From assembly GCA_964551315.1 (NCBI GenBank), contig CAZKCM010000007.1, forward strand, positions 33,945 through 97,944: a stretch of 64,000 bases of DNA, written 5' to 3'. The notes beneath the pieces are model-generated. The model was not told the DNA's origin and did no database searches. It was given only the letters and a program-made list of their open reading frames with translations. This DNA comes from Virgifigura sp964551315. Its GTDB lineage: Bacteria; Pseudomonadota; Alphaproteobacteria; Dongiales; Dongiaceae. This document shows positions 51,474 to 61,596 of this stretch, one piece after another (within the stretch, counting starts at the first letter, position 1; each line of letters opens with the position of its first letter). Both the position numbers and the translations under genes were made by a program.

Positions 51474-53123
51474 GTGTCCGACTCCAGAGAACATCCTTAC
51501 ATCCCGCGTCTCAAGCAGCAGCTCGCCGATGGCCGCATTGACCGGCGGGAATTCCTGCGCAGCGCGACGCTTCTGGGTTTGAGCGCGGGCGCCGCCTACG
51601 CCTTCGCCGGCAAGGTCGACGGAATCGCTTCCCCCGCCATGGCGGCCCAAGCCACCGCCATGCCTCGGGGCGGAACGCTGCGAATCTCCATGCGCGTCCA
51701 GGAGGTCACGGACCCCCACACCTTCTCCTGGATCGAGCCGAGCAACATCGCCCGCCAGGTCGTCGAGTTCCTCGCCGTCACGGGCCACGACAACATTACC
51801 CGACCGTGGCTGGCCGAGCGCTGGGAGGCGAGCGAGGACCTCAAGACCTGGACCTTCCACCTGCGGCGGGACGTGACCTGGCGCAATGGGCGCCGGTTCA
51901 CGGCGGACGACGTTGTCTGGAACCTGAAGCGCGTGCTCGATCCCGAGACCAAGTCCTCGATGCTCGGCCTGATGATGGGGTATCTGATGGACGATGCCGG
52001 CAAGGCGCTGTGGGACGCCAACGCGATCGAGAAGGTCGACGACTTCACGGTGCGGCTGAACTGCAAGGTGCCCCAGCTCGCGGTACCGGAACATTTGTTC
52101 CACTATCCCATGTTTATCCTGGATCCGGAGGAAGGCGGCCGGTTCGGGCCGGGCGCCAACGGCACCGGCGCGTTCGAGCTCACGGAGATCGCCGTCAGCC
52201 GCAAAGCGGTCCTCAAGGCGCGGAAGGATGGTTATTGGGCCGGAGGACCTTTCCTAGACGGGATCGAGTTCATCGATCTTGGGGACGATCCCGCGGCGGA
52301 CATCGGCGCGCTCGCGTCGCGGCAGGTCCATGGCCTCTACAGCCTCGCGGAGGAGCGGGCCCAGACGGTCCGCGGCCTCGACCACCTCGAACTCTACGAC
52401 GTTCTGACCGCGTTCACGGCGGTGGCGCGCGTCAAGGTCACCGAGAAGCCCTTCGATGATCCCCGGGTGCGCAAGGCGCTTCGGCTGGCGATCGACCAGG
52501 ACGCCGTCCTGGCGGTCGCCTTGCAGGGCATCGGCCAAAGGGCGGAGCACCACCATGTCTGTCCGATCCATCCCGCTTACGCGGAACTGCCCTTCATGGG
52601 CCGCGACGTCGAAGAAGCCAAACGCCTCCTGGCCGAGGCTGGCTATCCCGACGGCTTCGAGACCGAGATCTTCTGCAAGAAGGATCCGTCCTGGGAGCCG
52701 ATCGGGGTCCAGGCGATGGTCGAGATGTGGAAGGAGATCGGCGTCAGGGTGAAGATCAACCTGCTGCCGTCGGCCCAGTACTGGGACGTCTGGACCGAAG
52801 TGCCCTTCGGGTTCACGACCTGGTCGCACCGGCCGCTCGGCATCATGGTTCTCGGGCTCGCCTACCGGTCCGGCACGCCGTGGAACGAGTCAGGCTATTC
52901 CAACCCGGAGTTCGACCGGCTTCTGACCGAGGCCGAAGGGCTGCTGGACGTCGAGGCGCGGCGCGAGGTCATGGCCAAGCTGCAGCGGATCATGCAGGAG
53001 GACGGCCCGATCGTGCAGCCCGTCTGGCGGAAGCTGATGACCGCCTACGACAAGCGCGTGAAGGGGTTCCGGATGCATCCTTCGGCCTACATTTTCGGAC
53101 ACGAGATCGCCCTGGCGGCATGA
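51474..53123 (+). CDS. ABC transporter substrate-binding protein, family 5 (DppA/OppA-like)
   Basis: 549 residues starting with GTG 51474 (GGAGG seven bases before). A twin-arginine signal (DRREFLRSATLLGLSAGAAY) starts at about residue 23. The mature protein shows family-5 features: LAERWEASEDLKTWTFHLRR, RFTADDVVWNLKRVLDP, and KPFDDPRVRKALRLAIDQDA. It would bind a peptide, opine or other amine. No permease or ATPase genes follow; a hairpin ends the unit, so it either borrows another transporter or the genes lie elsewhere. Confidence 0.87.
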   Translation: MSDSREHPYIPRLKQQLADGRIDRREFLRSATLLGLSAGAAYAFAGKVDGIASPAMAAQATAMPRGGTLRISMRVQEVTDPHTFSWIEPSNIARQVVEFLAVTGHDNITRPWLAERWEASEDLKTWTFHLRRDVTWRNGRRFTADDVVWNLKRVLDPETKSSMLGLMMGYLMDDAGKALWDANAIEKVDDFTVRLNCKVPQLAVPEHLFHYPMFILDPEEGGRFGPGANGTGAFELTEIAVSRKAVLKARKDGYWAGGPFLDGIEFIDLGDDPAADIGALASRQVHGLYSLAEERAQTVRGLDHLELYDVLTAFTAVARVKVTEKPFDDPRVRKALRLAIDQDAVLAVALQGIGQRAEHHHVCPIHPAYAELPFMGRDVEEAKRLLAEAGYPDGFETEIFCKKDPSWEPIGVQAMVEMWKEIGVRVKINLLPSAQYWDVWTEVPFGFTTWSHRPLGIMVLGLAYRSGTPWNESGYSNPEFDRLLTEAEGLLDVEARREVMAKLQRIMQEDGPIVQPVWRKLMTAYDKRVKGFRMHPSAYIFGHEIALAA

Positions 53124-53148
53124 CGCCGCATCCCCTTCGGACACCACA

Positions 53149-53208
53149 CCGAACAGCCTCCGTTCACGGCCGCCGGACAATGGCGGCCGTGAACGGAGGT
53201 CTGTTCGG
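53149..53208. terminator. 60-base bidirectional terminator hairpin
   Basis: Arms of 26 and 27 bases (outer CCGAACAG/CTGTTCGG, inner CTCCGTTCACGGCCGCC paired with its complement) are separated by a 7-base loop, with only a C opposite GT as mismatch. It fills the 94-base gap between two convergent genes. Confidence 0.8.
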
Positions 53209-53217
53209 CGCTCTTTC

Positions 53218-55641
53218 TTAGCCGCGCATCCGCGACCCGCTCGGGTCGTAGAGCGGCTCCGTGACCAGCCGGGCCGGCCGCCGCTCGCCCAGGATCTCCA
53301 GCTCGAAAGACCTGTCGGGGGTGCCTGCAAGGGCGCGTTCGACGTAGGCGAGCGCGATGCTCTTGCCGACCGTGTGTCCGTAGCCGCCGGAGGTAACGAA
53401 GCCGACCACCGCGCCCTCGTGGAAGACCGGCTCGTCGCCCTGGGCATCGGCGTCGCCCGCATCGACGACCAGCGTGACGAGCTGCCTCTTCGGCTCGGCT
53501 GCCCGTAGCTCCTCGGCGGCGGTGCGGCCGATGAAGTCCGCTGCCTTCTTCTGGCTCACGAACCGACCGAGGCCGGCCTCGAACGGCGTGTGGTCCGGCG
53601 TGTACTCCCGCAGCCAGGCGCCGAAGCTCTTCTCGAGCCGCAGCGAATTCAACGCCCGCCCGCCGAAATGCCGCAGCCCCAGATCCGCGCCGGCGCCGAG
53701 CAGCGCCTCGTAGAGGGCCAGGTGATACTCTGCCGGGACGTAGATCTCGTAGCCCAGCTCGCCCGTGAAGGAGAGCCGGTTGACGATGGCCGGGCAGCGG
53801 CCGACGTCGATCTGCCGCAGGCTGCGGAACGGGAAGGCCTCGTTCGAGACGTCCTCGTCGGTGAGGCGCGCCAGCAGGTCGCGTGCCTTCGGGCCGGCGA
53901 TGGCGAATCCCAGCCACTGCACCGTCCGGTTCTCGACCCGCACCGACCCGTCGGCCGGCAGGTGCGCCCGGAACCAGCGGGCGTGATAGCCCTCGGCGAC
54001 CATCGAGCCGACGAGCATGAAGCGCTCGGGTCCGAGGCGTGCGACGGTGAAGTCGCCGATCAGCCGGCCCTTCGGGTTCAGCATGGGGCTCAGGACGGTC
54101 CGGCCCTCGCCCGGCAGGCGGTTCGCCAGCATCCGGTCGAGCCAGGCCTCGGCGCCGGGGCCCGTCACCTCGTGCTTGGCGAAATTGGCGATCTCGATCA
54201 GGCCGACGGCCTCGCGTACGGCGCGGCATTCCTCGCCGACCGGACCGTGAGCATTGGACCGGCGGAAGCTGGGGGCCTCCACCGGCTCCGTGCCCTCGGG
54301 CGCGAACCACAGCGCGTGCTCCAGGCCGCAGGTCGCGCCGAAGACGGCGTTCCGCGCCTTGAGGCGGTCATAGACCGGCGTGGTGCGGAACGGCCGGGCC
54401 GCCGGCAGCTCCTCGTTGGGGAAGGTGATGCGGAAGCGGCGGCTGTAGTTCTCCCGGACCTTGGCGTTGGTATAGCCGCGCGTCGCCCAGCGGCCGAACC
54501 GCGCCACGTCCATGGCGAAAATGTCCATGCCAGGGTCGCCGTCCACCAGCCAGTGGCTGAGCGCGAGGCCGACGCCGCCGCCCTGTGAGAAGCCGGCCAT
54601 GACGCCGCAGGCGACCCAGAAGTTGTCGAGGCCCGGCACCGGCCCGACCAGGGGGTTGCCGTCGGGCGCGAAGGTGAAGGGGCCGTTGATGACCCGCTTG
54701 ATGCCCGCCTTGGCCAGGGCCGGCACGTGCTCGAAGGCGATCTCCAGGCTCGGCGCGATGCGGTCCAGGTCCGGCTGCAGCAGCTCGTGGCCGAAATCGG
54801 CCGGCGTCGTCTTCGGCGACCAGGGGCGGCAGGCCTGCTCGTAGGTGCCAAGCAGCAGGCCTTTGCCCTCCTGCCGCAGATAGGCCTCGCCCTCAAAGTC
54901 GATGCAGTGCGGCAGCTCGCGGTCGAGGGCCTCGATCTCGGGAATAGGCTCGGTCACGAGGTACTGGTGTTCCATGGCCAGGATTGGCAGCTCCAGCCCG
55001 ACCAGGCGTCCCACCTCGCGGGCCCACAGGCCGGCGGCGTTGACCACGACCTCGGCGGTGATGGTTCCCTGCGGCGTGACCACCAGCCAATGCCCCTCCG
55101 GGGTCTGCTTCAGTTCGACGACCGGCGTGTGCCGGTAGATCTCGGCGCCGCCGAGCCGTGCGGCCTTGGCGTAGGCCTGGGTGACGCCCGACGGATCGAC
55201 ATGCCCCTCGGCGGGATCGTAGAGCATGCCGAGGAAGTGCTTCGTCTCCAGAAGGGGGTGCATCTCCTTCGCCTCCTTCATCGAGACGAAGTGCGTTTCC
55301 ATGCCCAGCACCTTGCCCTTGGCATGGGCCGTCTTGAGGAAGTCCAGCCGCTCCGGCGTGCCGGCCGCCATCAGCCCGCCGACCAGGTGAACGCCGCAGG
55401 ACTGCCCGGAGACCTCTTCGATCTCCTTGTAGAGCTTGATCGTGTAGTCCTGCAGCTTGGCGACGTTCGGGTCGCTGTTGAGGGTGTGCATGCCGCCGGC
55501 GGCGTGCCAGGTGGAGCCCGAGGTGAGTTCCGACCGCTCGATCAGCACCACGTCGCGCCAGCCGAGCTTGGTGAGGTGATAGAGGACGCTGCAACCGACG
55601 ACTCCGCCGCCGATCACCGCGACTTGCGCATGGCTCTTCAT
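53218..55641 (-). CDS. FAD-dependent dimethylglycine/sarcosine dehydrogenase-like protein with GcvT domain
   Basis: 807 residues. DAO domain with FAD motif AVIGGGVVGCSVLYHL (about 8), covalent-flavin-region SGSTWHAAGGMHTLNSD, then FAO_M, and a C-terminal GcvT-like folate domain (about 430-790: AEAWLDRMLANRLP, LGYEIYVPAEYHLALYEAL, LRLEKSFGAWLREYTPDHTP). Such enzymes remove N-methyl groups from dimethylglycine, sarcosine or related amines and pass formaldehyde to tetrahydrofolate. Last gene of the minus-strand kbl-tdh-mttB-like unit, after a 251-base gap that contains an imperfect repeat. Confidence 0.9.
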   Translation of the reverse strand: MKSHAQVAVIGGGVVGCSVLYHLTKLGWRDVVLIERSELTSGSTWHAAGGMHTLNSDPNVAKLQDYTIKLYKEIEEVSGQSCGVHLVGGLMAAGTPERLDFLKTAHAKGKVLGMETHFVSMKEAKEMHPLLETKHFLGMLYDPAEGHVDPSGVTQAYAKAARLGGAEIYRHTPVVELKQTPEGHWLVVTPQGTITAEVVVNAAGLWAREVGRLVGLELPILAMEHQYLVTEPIPEIEALDRELPHCIDFEGEAYLRQEGKGLLLGTYEQACRPWSPKTTPADFGHELLQPDLDRIAPSLEIAFEHVPALAKAGIKRVINGPFTFAPDGNPLVGPVPGLDNFWVACGVMAGFSQGGGVGLALSHWLVDGDPGMDIFAMDVARFGRWATRGYTNAKVRENYSRRFRITFPNEELPAARPFRTTPVYDRLKARNAVFGATCGLEHALWFAPEGTEPVEAPSFRRSNAHGPVGEECRAVREAVGLIEIANFAKHEVTGPGAEAWLDRMLANRLPGEGRTVLSPMLNPKGRLIGDFTVARLGPERFMLVGSMVAEGYHARWFRAHLPADGSVRVENRTVQWLGFAIAGPKARDLLARLTDEDVSNEAFPFRSLRQIDVGRCPAIVNRLSFTGELGYEIYVPAEYHLALYEALLGAGADLGLRHFGGRALNSLRLEKSFGAWLREYTPDHTPFEAGLGRFVSQKKAADFIGRTAAEELRAAEPKRQLVTLVVDAGDADAQGDEPVFHEGAVVGFVTSGGYGHTVGKSIALAYVERALAGTPDRSFELEILGERRPARLVTEPLYDPSGSRMRG

Positions 55642-55787
55642 GATGTCCCCTTGATGAGCTGCAGGATCGTCGAACGACAGACCCTTTTCCGGTTATTCTC
55701 TAATCAAAATCCGACGACTCTTAGCGTGGAAACCGACGCGTCGCATCGGACTCCTGATTCATCTGATTCGTCCAACGGCCGAAGGGT

Positions 55788-55854
55788 AACCATGGAGACA
55801 CAGAGGCACAGAAAGGAAACCTTCGGAATCGAAATCCTCCGCGTCTCTGTGGTT
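55788..55854. repeat. Imperfect inverted repeat (AACCA-GAGAC-GAGG type)
   Basis: AACCATGGAGACACAGAGG at the left is matched in inverted orientation by CCTCCGCGTCTCTGTGGTT at the right (15 of 19 positions). Located in the gap between the MttB-like and DMGDH-like genes. Confidence 0.6.
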
Positions 55855-55892
55855 CCAAAGCCCGGCGGGCTCAAACCCCTCTGGCCGTCCCA

Positions 55893-57464
55893 TCAGAAAT
55901 CGGTCGGCGCGCCGCCTTCCTCCTTCCGCTTGGCGACGAAGGCCTCGAGCTCCTCGCGGATGGCTTCGTCCAGCGGCGGCGGCTCGTACTCCCGCAGAAG
56001 CCGGCGAACGATCTCCGCCGCGCGCTCCGGGGCGACCGGCGAGCCCGCCTCGCGCCAGGTCTCGAAGTTCCGCCAGTCGGAGATCATGGGCGTGTAGAAC
56101 GCCGTGCGGTAGCGCGCCTGCGTGTGCGGCGTGCCGAAGAAGTGGCCGCCGGGACCCACGTCGCGGATTGCCTCCAGCGCCAGCGTCTCCTCGTTGACCT
56201 CGAAGGGGGACAGGAAGGCGGCGACCATCTGGAGCAGCTCGGCGTCGATGACCATCTTCTCGAAGGACGCGCAGAGCCCGCCTTCCATCCAGCCGGCGGC
56301 GTGCATCATCATATGGGTCCCGCCCATCACCGCGCCCCAGAGGGAGAAGACGGACTCATAGGCCGCCTGCATGTCGAGACTGTTGGCGGCATTGGTGTTC
56401 GACGACCGGTAGGGCAGGCCGTAGCGCCGCGCGAGCTGCCCGCCCGCCAGCGCCGCCTGCATGTATTCCGGCGTCCCGAAGGCCGGCGCGCCGGACTTCA
56501 TGTCGACGTTCGAGGTGAAGCCGCCATACATCACCGGCGCCCCGGGGCGGACGATCTGCGCGAAGGCGATCCCGGCCAGCGCCTCGGCGTTCTGCTGGGC
56601 GAGCGCGCCCGCCAGCGTGACCGGTGCCATCGCACCGGCCAGCGTGAAGGGTGTGAGCACCACCACCTGGTTGCGCGAGGCCATCTCGATGATGCCCTGC
56701 AGCATCGGCGCGTCCAGGCGCAGCGGCGAGCTCGAGTTGATGATCGTGAACAGGCTCGGCTCCCGGTCGAGCTGCTCCTCGTCGATCCCGCGGGCGATGC
56801 GCGCGATCTCGATCGCGTCGCGGTTGCGCTCGCGACCCAGGGAATAGGCGTGGAAGACCTTGTCGGTCAGGCGCACGAAATCGGCGAGGCAGTCGAGATG
56901 CCGGACCGACGGGTGCAGGTCGACCGGCTCGACCGGATAGCCGCCGAACAGATGGATGATGTTGAGGCTCTGGCCGAGCTTGAGGAAGTTCCGGTAGTCG
57001 GTCTGGTTGCCGGGGCGCCGGCCGCCCTCCAGGTCGGAGGCATTGGGCGCGCTCGCGACGCTGCCGAAATTGACGACGTCGCCGCCGATCTCCAGGTTGT
57101 GCTCCGGGTTGCGGGCGTGCAGCACGAAGCGCGACGGCGCGCGGGCCACCGCCTCCTCGATCAGCCCGCGGTCGAAGCGGACCCGTTCCCCGTCAGCCTG
57201 CACATCGGCGCCCGCCTCCTGCAGGATGCGCCGGGCCTCCGGCAGCATAACCTCGATGCCGATCTCTTCCAGGATGGTCAGCGAGGCCTGGTGGATGCTC
57301 TCCACCGCGTCGTCCGAGATCACCTCGACCGGCGGGTAGGGATTGCGGACCTGGCGCCAGGGAAACTGGGGCAGGGCGGATTCGGCGGACGCGCTGCGGC
57401 GCCGGCCGCGACGCTCGCCCCGCGGGGTGGGGCCTTCGGCGGTCTGTACGGACACGGACTTCAC
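55893..57464 (-). CDS. Trimethylamine methyltransferase (MttB)-superfamily protein, non-pyrrolysine
   Basis: 523 residues of the MttB barrel: HQASLTILEEIGIEVMLPEA, PNASDLEGGRRPGNQTDYRN, GGFTSNVDMKSGAPAFGTPE, and DVGPGGHFFGTPHTQARYR near the C-terminus. The frame has no in-frame amber codon, so this is the non-pyrrolysine branch, some of which act on glycine betaine and related quaternary amines with a corrinoid protein. No corrinoid partner is visible here. The GTG start overlaps the tdh stop (GTGA at 57461-57464). The N-terminal 35 residues are basic and variable. Confidence 0.85.
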   Translation of the reverse strand: MKSVSVQTAEGPTPRGERRGRRRSASAESALPQFPWRQVRNPYPPVEVISDDAVESIHQASLTILEEIGIEVMLPEARRILQEAGADVQADGERVRFDRGLIEEAVARAPSRFVLHARNPEHNLEIGGDVVNFGSVASAPNASDLEGGRRPGNQTDYRNFLKLGQSLNIIHLFGGYPVEPVDLHPSVRHLDCLADFVRLTDKVFHAYSLGRERNRDAIEIARIARGIDEEQLDREPSLFTIINSSSPLRLDAPMLQGIIEMASRNQVVVLTPFTLAGAMAPVTLAGALAQQNAEALAGIAFAQIVRPGAPVMYGGFTSNVDMKSGAPAFGTPEYMQAALAGGQLARRYGLPYRSSNTNAANSLDMQAAYESVFSLWGAVMGGTHMMMHAAGWMEGGLCASFEKMVIDAELLQMVAAFLSPFEVNEETLALEAIRDVGPGGHFFGTPHTQARYRTAFYTPMISDWRNFETWREAGSPVAPERAAEIVRRLLREYEPPPLDEAIREELEAFVAKRKEEGGAPTDF

Positions 57465-58489
57465 TCCCAGAGAAGCACGACCTTGCCGGACCGGCCTTCA
57501 TTCATCGCGGCGAAGCCGGCCTCGAACTCGTCGATCGGAAAGCGGTGGGTCAGAACGGGCGAGACGTCAAGCCCGCTCTGCAGCATGGCGATCATCTTGT
57601 ACCAGGTGTCGAACATCTCGCGACCGTAGATCCCTTTGATTCGCAGCCCCTTGAAGATGACCTGGCTCCAGTCGATGGCGGCGCTCGCCGGGGGGATGCC
57701 GAGAAGGGCGATGCCCCCGCCATGCATCATCACCCCGATCATCTGGCGCAGCGCCTCGGGGCTGCCCGACATCTCCAGGCCGACGTCGAAGCCTTCGGTC
57801 ATGCCGAGCTCGCTCATGACCGCGCGCAGGTCGGTCGTCCGGACGTCGACCGCCCGCGATGCCCCCATGCGCCGGGCGAGGTCGAGCCGGTAGTCGTTCA
57901 CGTCGGTGACCACCACGTGCCGGGCGCCGGCGTGCCGCGCGATCGCGGCGGCCATCAGCCCGATCGGTCCGGCCCCGGTGATCAGCACGTCCTCCCCCAC
58001 CAGGTCGTAGGACAGGGCCGTGTGCGCGGCGTTGCCCAGCGGGTCGAGGAAGGCCGCGATGTCGTCCGGGATCTCGGCCGGGATCGGGTAGGCGTTGCGC
58101 GCCGGGATCGCGATGTACTCGGCGAAGCTGCCCGGCCGGTTGACGCCGACGCCGACCGTGTTCCGGCACAGATGCCGGCGGCCGGCCCGGCAGTTGCGGC
58201 ATTGCCCGCAGGTGATGTGCCCCTCGCCGGAGACGCGCTCGCCGACCGTCAGGCCCGTCACCTCGTGGCCGAGGGCCGCGACGGTGCCGACGAACTCGTG
58301 GCCGACGGTCATCGGCACGGGGATGGTCCGCTGCGCCCACTCATCCCAGTTGTAGATGTGCAGGTCGGTGCCGCAGATCGCCGAGCGGCTGACGCGGATG
58401 AGGACGTCCTCCGGCCCGATCTCGGGCTTCGGCACGTCGTCGCGGAGCCACAGGCCCGGCTCCGGCTTCAGCTTGACGAGGGCTTTCAT
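57461..58489 (-). CDS. tdh: L-threonine 3-dehydrogenase
   Basis: 342 residues, like E. coli Tdh (341). Catalytic zinc region CGTDLHIYNWDEWAQ then GHEFVG, structural zinc cysteines in CGQCRNCRAGRRHLC, NAD motif GAGPIGLMAAAIA, and GIYGREMFDTWYKM typical of threonine rather than alcohol dehydrogenases. Converts threonine to 2-amino-3-ketobutyrate, the substrate of the enzyme encoded just upstream (kbl, 23-base gap). Confidence 0.95.
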   Translation of the reverse strand: MKALVKLKPEPGLWLRDDVPKPEIGPEDVLIRVSRSAICGTDLHIYNWDEWAQRTIPVPMTVGHEFVGTVAALGHEVTGLTVGERVSGEGHITCGQCRNCRAGRRHLCRNTVGVGVNRPGSFAEYIAIPARNAYPIPAEIPDDIAAFLDPLGNAAHTALSYDLVGEDVLITGAGPIGLMAAAIARHAGARHVVVTDVNDYRLDLARRMGASRAVDVRTTDLRAVMSELGMTEGFDVGLEMSGSPEALRQMIGVMMHGGGIALLGIPPASAAIDWSQVIFKGLRIKGIYGREMFDTWYKMIAMLQSGLDVSPVLTHRFPIDEFEAGFAAMNEGRSGKVVLLWE

Positions 58490-58512
58490 CGCGCGCGCTC
58501 CCCCTCGGCCGG

Positions 58513-59718
<1,206 letters not shown>

Positions 59719-59910
59719 CGGTCTCCTCCCAAGGATGATCCTGTCCCCGGTCCTTGGTTCTCCCCATAGCATGTGCGCGCCGCCAGCCCCGAATCCAATC
59801 TGAAAAATCGATGGCCGCATGAGGAAATCTCTGCCGGTCGCCTTCCGGGGCGCGTCTGCTACACTCCGGCGGCCCGCCGCCGCCGGCGGGCGCCCGGGGG
59901 AACGTTTCGC

Positions 59911-60870
59911 ATGGACCGCCGCCTTATTCCGCTCAACTCGCTCCGCGCCTTCGAGGCCACGGGCCTTCATCTGAGCTTCACCCGGGCGGCCGAGCGCCTG
60001 GGCGTGACGCAGAGCGCGGTGAGCCGCCACGTCATCAACCTGGAGACGCTGCTCGGCGTTCCGCTGTTCGAGCGGCGGCGCAACGGCCTCGCCCTGACCG
60101 AGCAGGGGCGGGCGCTGCTCCCCGTCGTCACCCGCGGCTTCGACGAGATCCAGCGCACGCTGGAGGAGATCACCGGCGCCCGGGCCGAGGTGACGCTGCG
60201 CGTGGCCTTGCCGCCGACCTTCGCCTACCAGCTTGCCGTGCCGCTGCTGAACGAGTTCAAGAAGGGCTTCCCGGAGGTCTCCCTGGACCTCGAGAGCATG
60301 GGCCGCGTGGTGGACCTGGAATCCTCCGGCTGCGACCTCGCCGTGGTCTATTCGGAGCCCCGCATCACCGACCTCGTCATGGACCTGCTGTGGATCGAGC
60401 GGGTGACCCCGCTCTGCCACCCCGCGCTGCTGCGGCCGGGCGACCTGGAGGACCCCGGGGGCTTCGTCCGGCGCAACCAGCTCCTCCACGTCAAGGCCGA
60501 AGGCCGGCGCTACCACTCCTGGGAACGGTGGCTCCAGCAGGCCGGCATCGCCGAGGCCAACGCCCGCCGCGGCCTGGTGTTCGACACCGGGCAGCTCGCG
60601 GTGCAGTACGCGCTCAACGGCGACGGCGTGGTGGTCACCGACAAGTCGCTGTTCCGCGCCGAGATCGAGGCCGGACGCCTCGTCGCACCGTTCGAGACCA
60701 CGGTGCCGACCGGCTACTGCTACTTCCTGATGGTGCGGGCCGAAGACCTGCAGAACGCCCCCATCCAGGTCTTCCGCTCCTGGCTGATCGAGCACTTCTC
60801 CGCCGCCGAACGCGCCGGCTCTGATTCTTCGGCCCTGAAACCGCAGGGCCGCGGCGGCGCGGCGCGCTGA
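59911..60870 (+). CDS. LysR-family regulator (GcvA-like)
   Basis: 319 residues: HTH LNSLRAFEATGLHLSFTRAA then ERLGVTQSAVSRHVINLE (about 8-45), a GcvA-like effector domain, and a 30-residue low-complexity tail (SSALKPQGRGGAAR). ATG 59911 gives the canonical start. Divergent from kbl with a 192-base spacer, so it most likely regulates the kbl-tdh-methyltransferase unit in response to glycine or a methylated amine. Confidence 0.88.
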   Translation: MDRRLIPLNSLRAFEATGLHLSFTRAAERLGVTQSAVSRHVINLETLLGVPLFERRRNGLALTEQGRALLPVVTRGFDEIQRTLEEITGARAEVTLRVALPPTFAYQLAVPLLNEFKKGFPEVSLDLESMGRVVDLESSGCDLAVVYSEPRITDLVMDLLWIERVTPLCHPALLRPGDLEDPGGFVRRNQLLHVKAEGRRYHSWERWLQQAGIAEANARRGLVFDTGQLAVQYALNGDGVVVTDKSLFRAEIEAGRLVAPFETTVPTGYCYFLMVRAEDLQNAPIQVFRSWLIEHFSAAERAGSDSSALKPQGRGGAAR

Positions 60871-61004
60871 TCGAGCGCTCCTCTCTCGCCTCGGCACGAA
60901 CCGGAGGTCCGACGGTCACGCCGGCCGGAACCGGTTCCCGGCGGCGACGGTTGAGTCGATGCGGCGTCTCTACAGACGCTACGCCGATGCAATGGAGAGC
61001 AGAT

Positions 61005-61427
61005 ATGACCAGCATCAAGCCGGCCATCGTCACCCTTGCGGCCCTTGGCATCTTCGCCGCCTCGGGCGCCCTGGCCCAGACCGCGCCGTCCGAACCGACC
61101 GAGCGGCCCATGATGCAGAACCAGGGCAGCGCCGTGATGCATGGCGAGGGCTGGCATGGCCACGGCATGCAAGACGGAACGAGGCAGGGCGACAGGAGAG
61201 GCATGAGAGGCCGGGACGGCCCGCGTTTCGGGCGGATGGGCCCGGACATGATGGTGTTGATGATGATCATGGTGGACACGAACGGCGACGGCGCGCTGTC
61301 GCTGGAAGAGGTCCAGGCCGTCCACGCCCGGATCTTCAACTACGCCGACACCGACGACGACGGCCGGCTCACTCTCGACGAGCTGCGGAGCTTCTTCCAC
61401 GGCGGCGCCGGCCCGGGGAAGCGGTAA
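61005..61427 (+). CDS. Secreted EF-hand calcium-binding protein
   Basis: 140 residues. Signal peptide about 1-24 (IVTLAALGIFAASGALAQ), a His/Met/Gly-rich middle (MHGEGWHGHGMQDG, RMGPDMMVLMMIM), then two EF-hands: DTNGDGALSLEEV and DTDDDGRLTLDEL, both with the standard Asp/Asn/Asp and terminal Glu ligands. The His/Met-rich stretch could also bind copper or other metal. Role unknown. Stands alone. Confidence 0.8.
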   Translation: MTSIKPAIVTLAALGIFAASGALAQTAPSEPTERPMMQNQGSAVMHGEGWHGHGMQDGTRQGDRRGMRGRDGPRFGRMGPDMMVLMMIMVDTNGDGALSLEEVQAVHARIFNYADTDDDGRLTLDELRSFFHGGAGPGKR

Positions 61428-61596
61428 CGCCGGCCGCGCGCCCAGGCCCAGGGCCGGAAGCCGGCCACGGAAAAGGCCCGCCGGGCGTGTCCGCGAAGTG
61501 GGCGGCGTGACGCCGCGCGTCCCGCGGAGGGGGTGACGGTCCCCGGGGCGCGACGGCGGAGGGGCGCTCCCCGTGTGCCTCCGTGGGTCTCTCCGC

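Noticed and set aside
59778..60897. Extended N-terminal region of the kbl frame on the minus strand
   Set aside because: It is antisense to the divergent LysR gene; Kbl homology starts at the ATG at 59718 with a good ribosome site.
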